From Methylophaga sp. (GTDB lineage Bacteria > Pseudomonadota > Gammaproteobacteria > Nitrosococcales > Methylophagaceae), in the NCBI GenBank assembly GCA_011053005.1, contig DRHW01000002.1, positions 124,001-188,000 of the forward strand: a DNA stretch of 64,000 nucleotides. The letters run 5' to 3'. The position numbers and the translations under genes were made by a program. How positions within the stretch are numbered: position 1 is the stretch's first letter; the number at the start of each line of letters is the position of its first letter. Below are positions 58,162 to 64,000 of the stretch, in pieces. The notes under the pieces are model-generated. The model had not been told where the DNA came from. It saw only the letters and a program-made list of their open reading frames with translations, and ran no database searches.

Positions 58162-59223
58162 ATGCCAGCAGTTCGTGTACTGATTGTTGATGACTCAGGT
58201 TTTTTTCGCCGACGACTATCTGAAATAATAGCTAATGATGCTCGATTAGAGGTTATCGGCATGGCCAGCAATGGCCAGGAAGCGATTGATCAAGTTAACT
58301 TACTTAAACCTGATGTTGTAAGCATGGATATAGAAATGCCTGTGATGGATGGTATCAGCGCTGTTCGCAAAATAATGGCACAACGTCCCACCCCGATACT
58401 GATGCTCTCGACATGGACGACAGAGGGTGCAAAAGCAACACTTGAAGCATTAGATGCTGGAGCAGTTGATTATCTGCCCAAACGCTTCCAAGAGATGTCA
58501 GATCATGCAAATAACTCGCATCACCAACTATGCCAACGACTTTATGATTTAGCTGCCAACTCAAATACGAAGAGTTTGCTTGTAGGCAAAACACCGACTA
58601 TTTCACACACAGCACATACGTCATATTCTACCAGTCCTAATCATCCATCAAGTGCGGCTATTCGCTTAGTTGCAATTGGTACATCAACGGGTGGACCTGT
58701 TGCTTTACAAGTTGTATTAAGTCAATTACCGGCCAGTTTTCCACATCCTATTTTATTGATTCAACACATGCCAGCTGCATTCACACCCTCTTTTGCACAG
58801 CGACTTGATACACAATGCAAGATAACGGTAAAGCAAGCTGTCGATGGCGAGAAGTTGATGCCAGGCACCGCTTATTTAGCGCCTGGCGGTATGCAAATGT
58901 CGGTTAAAGGTCAAAAAAGAAATGCAACTTTAGAAATTCGAAATGGCCAAGAAAATCAAACATACAAGCCTTCTATCGATTTAACTTTAGAATCTCTTAT
59001 TCCAGTTTGTCCAGCTGAAACACTGGTTATTATCCTTACAGGAATGGGGGCTGATGGACGAGAAGCCTGTAAAAAATTACGACCATTAGGCACTCAAATT
59101 TGGGCTCAAGATCAACAAACTAGCACAATATATGGCATGCCGATGGCCATTGCTAAAGCTGGCTTGGCTGATAGAATATTGAGTCTTAATGATATCGGTC
59201 ACCATCTAGCGGAATTAAAATAA
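58162..59223 (+). CDS. cheB: chemotaxis methylesterase CheB
   Basis: The 353-residue protein has an N-terminal receiver domain (D10, D11 and phospho-acceptor D56) and a C-terminal methylesterase with S175 (GTSTGG), H202 (QHMPAAFT) and D298 (GMGADGRE). It demethylates receptors during adaptation. No cheR is in the window, so that partner lies elsewhere. Confidence 0.95.
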   Translation: MPAVRVLIVDDSGFFRRRLSEIIANDARLEVIGMASNGQEAIDQVNLLKPDVVSMDIEMPVMDGISAVRKIMAQRPTPILMLSTWTTEGAKATLEALDAGAVDYLPKRFQEMSDHANNSHHQLCQRLYDLAANSNTKSLLVGKTPTISHTAHTSYSTSPNHPSSAAIRLVAIGTSTGGPVALQVVLSQLPASFPHPILLIQHMPAAFTPSFAQRLDTQCKITVKQAVDGEKLMPGTAYLAPGGMQMSVKGQKRNATLEIRNGQENQTYKPSIDLTLESLIPVCPAETLVIILTGMGADGREACKKLRPLGTQIWAQDQQTSTIYGMPMAIAKAGLADRILSLNDIGHHLAELK

Positions 59224-59224
59224 A

Positions 59225-59965
59225 ATGGATATTTTAAGTGTTCTAGGTTTATTAATAGGTTTTGGCGCCATACTTGGCGGTCAATATCTTGAAGGTGGTC
59301 ATATAGATAGCATCATGAATGCTGTCGCATTATTAATTGTTTTAGGCGGAACGCTGGGCGCGGTCATGTTACAAACCCCTTTGAATACTTTCGTTCGTGC
59401 ATTAAAAATGTTGCGTTGGATTTTTTTTCCTCCTAAAGACTCGCCTGAAGACACACTTAAAAAGGTACTCGAATGGAACCAAATCGCACGAAAAGAAGGA
59501 CTTTTTAAATTAGAGTCTGCGGCTGAAGCAGAAGATAATCTGTTTACCCAAAAAGGCTTACAACTTATTGCCGATGGCAGTACACCAGACATGGTTCGTG
59601 ACGTATTAGAAAATGATTTGGATATACAAGAACATAATGATCTGCAATCGGCCAAAGTGTTTGAGGCAATGGGTGGGTATTCACCCACCATTGGGATCAT
59701 TGGCGCTGTTTTAGGATTAATTCACGTTATGGGTAATCTTGCCGATCCTTCTTCGTTAGGTGCCGGGATTGCCGTTGCATTTATCGCGACCATTTATGGC
59801 GTAGCACTCGCTAATTTATTATTCCTACCGATCGCCGGCAAACTGAAGACACTGATTTTACGTCGTAGTAGTCTACAAATGATGATGATTGAAGGCTTAA
59901 TAGGTGTTGCTGATGGCGATAACCCACGTAATATAGAGTCTCGTTTACAAGCCTATCTCGGATAG
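59225..59965 (+). CDS. motC: flagellar motor stator protein (MotA/PomA/MotC-type)
   Basis: The 246-residue protein has four membrane segments and MotA-type features: GQYLEGGHIDSIMNAVALLIVLGGTLGAVMLQTP and the C-terminal GGYSPTIGIIGAVLGLIHVM and AVAFIATIYGVALANLLFLPIAGKLK. The stator couples ion flow to rotation. The pattern fits the PomA/MotC branch downstream of cheB in pseudomonads; whether it uses H+ or Na+ cannot be told. Confidence 0.9.
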   Translation: MDILSVLGLLIGFGAILGGQYLEGGHIDSIMNAVALLIVLGGTLGAVMLQTPLNTFVRALKMLRWIFFPPKDSPEDTLKKVLEWNQIARKEGLFKLESAAEAEDNLFTQKGLQLIADGSTPDMVRDVLENDLDIQEHNDLQSAKVFEAMGGYSPTIGIIGAVLGLIHVMGNLADPSSLGAGIAVAFIATIYGVALANLLFLPIAGKLKTLILRRSSLQMMMIEGLIGVADGDNPRNIESRLQAYLG

Positions 59966-59973
59966 CTGCGATA

Positions 59974-60921
59974 ATGGCACGAAGAAAAAGAGTTGAAGAA
60001 CACGAAAACCATGAACGCTGGCTAGTATCGTATGCTGATTTTATTACCTTACTGTTTGCATTTTTTGTGGTCATGTACTCTATTTCTTCGGTCAATGAAG
60101 GTAAATATCGCGTGCTCTCTGATACCTTAGAGGCAGTATTCACTGACCCTGCCAGAAGCAAAGATCCTATTCAATCCGGTGAATTATTTCGTGGCGAAGG
60201 CACACAAACACTGGAACCAAAAGCAGTAGAAACACCGCTCAATGTTTTAGAGTTACCCGCCATTGAAATGCCCATGCCACGACCGTCAGAAGATGACTTA
60301 CCAGCAGAACAACCATCAGATAAAGAATTAGAGGTCGATGAAGAAACTGTGCGCACAATCAAGGACATATCGAAACAACTCAATAAATCGTTAGCCGATC
60401 TTATTGCGAATGAAGATGTCATTATCAAACAAGGTGACGATTGGCTAGAATTAGAAATGAAATCAAATGTATTATTTTATAGTGGCGAATCTCGTCTAGA
60501 AACCACTGCCGTACCCATTATTGGTAAAGTAGCCAATATATTAAGTACATCGGCTAACCCAATACAGGTGGAAGGTTTCACAGATAACAACCCGATTAAC
60601 ACGCCCAAGTTTCCATCGAATTGGGAACTGTCAGCAGCTCGTGCCGCAAGTGTTGTCCATTTATTAGATAGGTATGGACTCGACCCAAGCCGTATGTCAG
60701 CTGTAGGCTACGGAGAGTTTCAGCCTATTGCCGACAATGCGACTGAAGAAGGTCGCCAAAAAAATCGGCGTGTCGTATTAGTTGTTCTCGGCAAAAAAGA
60801 CAGTCGTCGAGACATCAATATTTTTAAACCCAATGTACCCACCACATCTGCTCCTGTAACCTTGCCCGCTCAGGATGCAGCTCCCGTTGAACTTGACCCT
60901 ATGAGTACCAATACACCATGA
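59974..60921 (+). CDS. motD: flagellar motor stator protein (MotB/MotD-type)
   Basis: The 315-residue protein has an N-terminal membrane helix with the ion-binding Asp D22 (WLVSYADFITLLFAFFVVMYS), a periplasmic linker rich in Pro and acidic residues, and a C-terminal OmpA-like peptidoglycan-binding domain (about 195-275; VEGFTDNNPINTPKFPSNWELSAARA). It anchors the stator ring. It starts eight bases after motC. Confidence 0.92.
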   Translation: MARRKRVEEHENHERWLVSYADFITLLFAFFVVMYSISSVNEGKYRVLSDTLEAVFTDPARSKDPIQSGELFRGEGTQTLEPKAVETPLNVLELPAIEMPMPRPSEDDLPAEQPSDKELEVDEETVRTIKDISKQLNKSLADLIANEDVIIKQGDDWLELEMKSNVLFYSGESRLETTAVPIIGKVANILSTSANPIQVEGFTDNNPINTPKFPSNWELSAARAASVVHLLDRYGLDPSRMSAVGYGEFQPIADNATEEGRQKNRRVVLVVLGKKDSRRDINIFKPNVPTTSAPVTLPAQDAAPVELDPMSTNTP

Positions 60922-61715
60922 CTATTTGGGCTGTTGCCAATCAAAAAGGCGGTGTAGGTAAAACCACTACAGTAGTCAGTTTAGCTAGTTTATTAGCCAG
61001 ACAAGGACAGCCGACGCTCGTGCTCGACATGGATCCACATGGTTCACTGACCACGTATTTTGGTCATGATCCCGACACCATAAAATCGAGTATTTATACT
61101 GTCTTTCAAAAAATTGATCGTAGTCCTAATGCCGCTATTTTTAATGCGCTCAAAAAAACAGATCACGATAATCTCTATATATTGCCTGCGTCGACAGCCA
61201 TGGCAACCTTAGATCGCCAACTGGGCGCTCAAGGTGGCAAGGGGCTGATCATAAAAAAAACCTTAAAACATCTAGGGGATCGTTTCCCCAATATTATTAT
61301 TGATTGCCCGCCGATGCTGGGAATTTTGATGATTAATGCGCTTGCAGCCTGTGATCAACTGTTAATTCCTGTTCAAACAGAATTTTTAGCGCTTAAAGGT
61401 TTGGAGCATATGTTACATACGTTAGGAATGATTAATCATTCACGTCAACAAGGCCTGCCTTTTTTAATTATTCCCACGATGTTTGAAGAACATACTCGCT
61501 CATCAGTAGAAAGCCTTCGGATGCTACATGAGAAATATAAAACTGGGGTTTGGGATGGTGTAGTCCCTGTAGATAATCAATTTCGCGATGTCAGTAAATT
61601 AGGGATTCCGCTGCCCACAATGAATGAATATGCGCCTGGTTCACTCGCCTATTCAGCATTATTAAAACACCTGAAACGTTCCGCTAACGATCTCAATCAA
61701 CTGCCTCATGTCTGA
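60918..61715 (+). CDS. ParA-family ATPase of the chemotaxis cluster
   Basis: The 265-residue ATPase has a deviant Walker A, NQKGGVGKTTT (about 8-18), DMDPHGSLTTYFG and IDCPPMLG (Walker B). Homologues at this position (ParC/ParP type systems) place chemotaxis arrays at the cell pole. It overlaps motD by four bases and the next gene by eight. It is not next to a chromosomal parB, which supports a chemotaxis role. Confidence 0.88.
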   Translation: MTIWAVANQKGGVGKTTTVVSLASLLARQGQPTLVLDMDPHGSLTTYFGHDPDTIKSSIYTVFQKIDRSPNAAIFNALKKTDHDNLYILPASTAMATLDRQLGAQGGKGLIIKKTLKHLGDRFPNIIIDCPPMLGILMINALAACDQLLIPVQTEFLALKGLEHMLHTLGMINHSRQQGLPFLIIPTMFEEHTRSSVESLRMLHEKYKTGVWDGVVPVDNQFRDVSKLGIPLPTMNEYAPGSLAYSALLKHLKRSANDLNQLPHV

Positions 61716-62274
61716 TTTAAAACAAATTGCAGATCATGAAAATGCACTCGACCTCTATTTTAACGATATGTTTGCCGAGCCAATGCATGACATCGTGACT
61801 AGCCAAGCAAAGCACGTGACAAAAGATGATCACAGCACAGCTTTTCAAGCACTTTTAATTGATATTAATGGTCTGCAACTAGCAATTCGAACTGAAGAAG
61901 TTAAGGCGATATTACCTTGGCCTGAAACATCACTCGAACAAACTCCCGATACGGCTCATAATGAACTCGTCATGGGACTATATAATTATGCATCGCAACA
62001 ACTCAAGGTGATTAATACCGCTAATATTGTACTTCCACTTGAGCATCGACATAATCTAGCAACACCCAGTTTTCTTATTATAATAGGTCAAGGTAATTTT
62101 GCTTTAAGTTGTCATAAAATCAATACCGTCATTAACCTACTACCCGAAGATATTCGCTGGCGTAAAAATATGACAAGCAGACCTTGGTTAGCAGGTATCG
62201 CTATGAAAAAAAACTGTAGTATTGTTTCTCTTGATGGCTTAGTAAACTTACTAAGCCCTATAAATTTGGCATGA
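61708..62274 (+). CDS. CheW-like domain protein
   Basis: The 188-residue protein has an N-terminal extension (about 1-45) and a CheW-like β-barrel (QALLIDINGLQLAIRTEEVKAILPW through FALSCHKINTVINLLPEDI). It may be a ParP-like link between the ParA ATPase and the array, based on its position. It has no receiver or kinase part. The start overlaps the parA gene. Confidence 0.8.
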   Translation: MSDLKQIADHENALDLYFNDMFAEPMHDIVTSQAKHVTKDDHSTAFQALLIDINGLQLAIRTEEVKAILPWPETSLEQTPDTAHNELVMGLYNYASQQLKVINTANIVLPLEHRHNLATPSFLIIIGQGNFALSCHKINTVINLLPEDIRWRKNMTSRPWLAGIAMKKNCSIVSLDGLVNLLSPINLA

Positions 62275-62369
62275 ACCGTGCTTTTAATATATCAATTCAT
62301 CGGCTGTCAGTAATTTGTCAGCCATTACTTTTACAGGCAAAACGTCACGATGTTTAAGGTTGAAAAATA

Positions 62370-62840
62370 ATGAGCGAAAAAGATGGTGAAGTAAACGATC
62401 CTATTTTGCAGTGGGTGACCTACCAGCTGGCAGATGAAACCTATGGCATTAATGTAATGCAGGTACAAGAAGTGCTTCGTATTACTGAAATAGCACCAGT
62501 GCCCGGAGCACCTAGTTATGTTTTAGGAATTATTAATTTACGTGGTAATGTGGTGACCGTGATTGATACCCGAAGCCGCTTTGGCTTAATGGCTAAAGAA
62601 AGTAATGACGATCAGTCTAGAATTATTATCGTTGAAGTCAATGGCAATGTTATAGGCATGTTAGTAGATAGTGTTGCTGAAGTTGTTTATCTCCACCAAT
62701 CTGAAATTGATTCAGTTCCAGTGGTCAATAATGATGACAGTTCACGCTTTATTCAAGGTGTTTGTAGCCGAGAAAACCAGTTATTAATTTTAGTTGATGT
62801 AAATAAATTTTTAACTGAAGAAGAAGCTTCTGAGTTTTAG
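62370..62840 (+). CDS. cheW: chemotaxis coupling protein CheW
   Basis: The 156-residue protein is a single CheW domain: WVTYQLADETYGINVMQVQEVLRITEIAPVPGAPSYVLGIINLRGNVVTVIDTRSRFGL and a terminal VDVNKFLTEEE. It links receptors and CheA. It lies 95 bases after the CheW-like gene. Confidence 0.95.
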   Translation: MSEKDGEVNDPILQWVTYQLADETYGINVMQVQEVLRITEIAPVPGAPSYVLGIINLRGNVVTVIDTRSRFGLMAKESNDDQSRIIIVEVNGNVIGMLVDSVAEVVYLHQSEIDSVPVVNNDDSSRFIQGVCSRENQLLILVDVNKFLTEEEASEF

Positions 62841-62849
62841 TGATAAGAC

Positions 62850-63029
62850 ATGGCTGATATACCTATTACACCGACTCAGCCACTGACACCGATATCACCT
62901 GTGGCTGTACCGCCGGATGATAAGCGGCATGAAAAGCATAAACAACCGTCTGATGACAATGAAAAATCCGACAACAGTAGCAACAGCAAAAAAAAGCCAG
63001 ATAAAGGGCTATTTGATGAATATGCATAA
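62850..63029 (+). CDS. 59-residue polar protein in the chemotaxis operon
   Basis: The frame from ATG 62850 to TAA 63029 encodes MADIPITPTQPLTPISPVAV, then a Lys/Asp/Ser-rich disordered region (DDKRHEKHKQPSDDNEKSDNSSN), and ends with KGLFDEYA. It lies between cheW and the DUF2802 gene in the same direction. The first half is Pro/Thr-rich. The position and the conserved-looking GLFDEYA end suggest a real short gene rather than spacer. Function is unknown. Confidence 0.6.
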   Translation: MADIPITPTQPLTPISPVAVPPDDKRHEKHKQPSDDNEKSDNSSNSKKKPDKGLFDEYA

Positions 63030-63047
63030 TATTCAGGAGACAATAAA

Positions 63048-63437
63048 ATGACTACACTAATTATCGTCATGGCAATGACTATCATCAGCCTGCTTGTCAG
63101 TCATGCATGCTACCGTCTATATAAATTAAACAAACAACAAACAGCCAAAATTGTTAGTTTGCAAAGCCAATTGGCGGTGTTATGTGCTGGCGCTGTCGGA
63201 ACAGATGAACGTATTGTTCGTTTTGAACAAACGCTTCATAAATTAAAAGAACAACAACATACACTCGATCTTGGCACAAATACCCAACAAGGTTATGACC
63301 ATGCTATTCGTTTAGCTCGTAAAGGCGCAAGCATTAACCAACTAATTGATAATTGTAATTTAAGTGATGAAGAAGCCCATCTGATTAGTCGTCTGCATAG
63401 CAGAGATTATCAAACAATGACGCAGGATCTACATTAA
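63048..63437 (+). CDS. DUF2802 family membrane protein
   Basis: The 129-residue protein has an N-terminal membrane helix (about 3-22), a coiled coil (about 25-75) and a C-terminal helical domain GYDHAIRLARKGASINQLIDNCNLSDEEAHLISRLH, typical of DUF2802 (SwrB-like). Such proteins follow cheW in pseudomonad-type clusters and may support basal-body assembly. ATG 63048 follows CAGGAG. Confidence 0.85.
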   Translation: MTTLIIVMAMTIISLLVSHACYRLYKLNKQQTAKIVSLQSQLAVLCAGAVGTDERIVRFEQTLHKLKEQQHTLDLGTNTQQGYDHAIRLARKGASINQLIDNCNLSDEEAHLISRLHSRDYQTMTQDLH

Positions 63438-63475
63438 AATCATTTGGTTAGAGAATAGATGACGGACTAATATTA

Positions 63476-63757
63476 TTATTTTTTAGGTTTTACTACCGGT
63501 ACTTTTCCGGAAATAATATACGCATAAGCAATCACTTCAGCGACAACCCGATACAACAAGGGTGGAATTTCTTCACCCAGCTCTAATTCACCCAATAATG
63601 CGGCTAACATCATATCTTCTCGTAGTGGCACGCCATGTTCTTTAGCAATACGGATAATTTCTTCTGCAATATCACCCTCACCTGACGCAGTAACTATCGG
63701 AGCATTTTCGCCATCATATTGTAATGCGATCGCTCTTAATGGCATTTCCTCGCTCAT
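63476..63757 (-). CDS. FlhB C-terminal-domain-like protein
   Basis: The 93-residue protein resembles the cytosolic part of FlhB/YscU after its cleavage site: LRAIALQYDGENAPIVTASGEGDIAEEIIRIAKEHGVPLREDMMLAALLGELELGEEIPPLLYRVVAEVIAYAYIISGK. The NPTH motif is absent. Homologues (FhlX/YlqH) can substitute for FlhB's C-terminal domain. The start overlaps the fliK stop by four bases (ATGA). Confidence 0.85.
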   Translation of the reverse strand: MSEEMPLRAIALQYDGENAPIVTASGEGDIAEEIIRIAKEHGVPLREDMMLAALLGELELGEEIPPLLYRVVAEVIAYAYIISGKVPVVKPKK

Positions 63758-64000
63758 ACCGTAATATCCACAAATGAAGTTGCAACAGTATCGTCGTTAC
63801 TAGCACTAAGAATCCTTTTTACCTCATCACAAGCACAACTGATATGGCTAACCGATACATTCAATTTTGCCAATGTTTCATTTAATAATGGTAAATGTGC
63901 TTCGAGTAATTGTGCACTTTCTGGCCTTTCTGCTCGAATCATCACTTTGACATCTTCGCCATGTAATATCACATTCGCTTGTACCGGTCCCAGATTCTGC
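63754..64000 (-). CDS. fliK: flagellar hook-length control protein FliK, C-terminal fragment
   Basis: Only the last 80 or so codons are visible; the frame continues past the right edge. Text LGPVQANVILHGEDVKVMIRAERPESAQLLEAHLPLLNETLAKLNVSV is the standard FliK C-terminal domain, which tells FlhB to switch export specificity. It is convergent to the che operon and translationally coupled to the FlhB-like gene. The GTG at 63972 is internal, not the true start. Confidence 0.88.
   Translation of the reverse strand, partial: QNLGPVQANVILHGEDVKVMIRAERPESAQLLEAHLPLLNETLAKLNVSVSHISCACDEVKRILSASNDDTVATSFVDITV

Noticed and set aside
60918-61715. Chromosome-partition ParA
   Set aside because: There is no parB or parS next to it; the position between motD and a CheW-like gene fits chemotaxis-array placement better.

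Overview
The window reads as a chromosome segment of a marine or halophilic gammaproteobacterium. It is AT-rich and densely coded. It carries a complete ectoine pathway with its dedicated aspartokinase (ectABC-ask), an LptE/HolA/NadD block next to leuS, a Pseudomonas-like fli/flh/che/mot supercluster, and a PEP-CTERM-type surface protein. This combination suggests a Methylophaga-like member of the Thiotrichales/Piscirickettsiaceae. That is an inference from gene content and order; no marker gene settles the genus.

Layout. 1-2.4 kb: small housekeeping genes (partial PepSY-like protein, protein-tyrosine phosphatase, YajD HNH protein, S4-domain YbcJ, parvulin PpiC). 2.4-11.3 kb, minus strand: dinG, a DUF218 membrane protein, nadD, proA, holA, lptE, leuS. 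11.7 kb: a lone tRNA-Thr with a clear promoter. 12.1-19.5 kb is a signalling neighbourhood: a c-di-GMP-I riboswitch in front of a PEP-CTERM protein, a hemerythrin-like protein lacking two usual iron ligands, a 1197-residue PAS6-GGDEF-EAL protein, and a DUF481 outer-membrane protein. 19.7-24.7 kb: ectoine operon with a long structured leader, ectA-ectB-ectC-ask and a TPR membrane protein. 24.8-36.5 kb: a group of stress and envelope genes (CsbD, glycine-zipper, DUF3309, DUF2171, EF-hand/BON, YihY, DUF748, DoxX, cardiolipin synthase, large catalase KatE), including two genes of 23 and 52 codons. 36.5-43.2 kb is accessory: an integron-type attC site closes a cassette-like unit encoding a zinc-ribbon/HEPN-like protein, next to a small MNT nucleotidyltransferase, an orphan protein, a type Va autotransporter and a lipoprotein hydrolase, with a dispersed intergenic repeat. 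43.3-44.2 kb: psd. 44.3-64 kb: fliL-like, fliLMNOPQR, flhBA, flhF, flhG, fliA, cheYZAB, a MotA/MotB-type stator pair, a ParA-like ATPase, two CheW-type genes, a 59-codon gene and DUF2802, then convergent flhB-like and fliK genes cut by the window edge.

How the parts fit. Ectoine synthesis supplies osmoprotection, and the adjacent stress group fits envelope and oxidative defence. c-di-GMP probably links the PAS-GGDEF-EAL enzyme to surface-protein expression through the riboswitch and to the motile/sessile decision whose flagellar and chemotaxis machinery fills the last 20 kb.

The items most worth following up are the attC-bounded HEPN-like/MNT pair, the c-di-GMP riboswitch, the mutually exclusive hairpins in the ectoine leader, a sequence motif shared by the upstream regions of several stress genes, and the degenerate hemerythrin.
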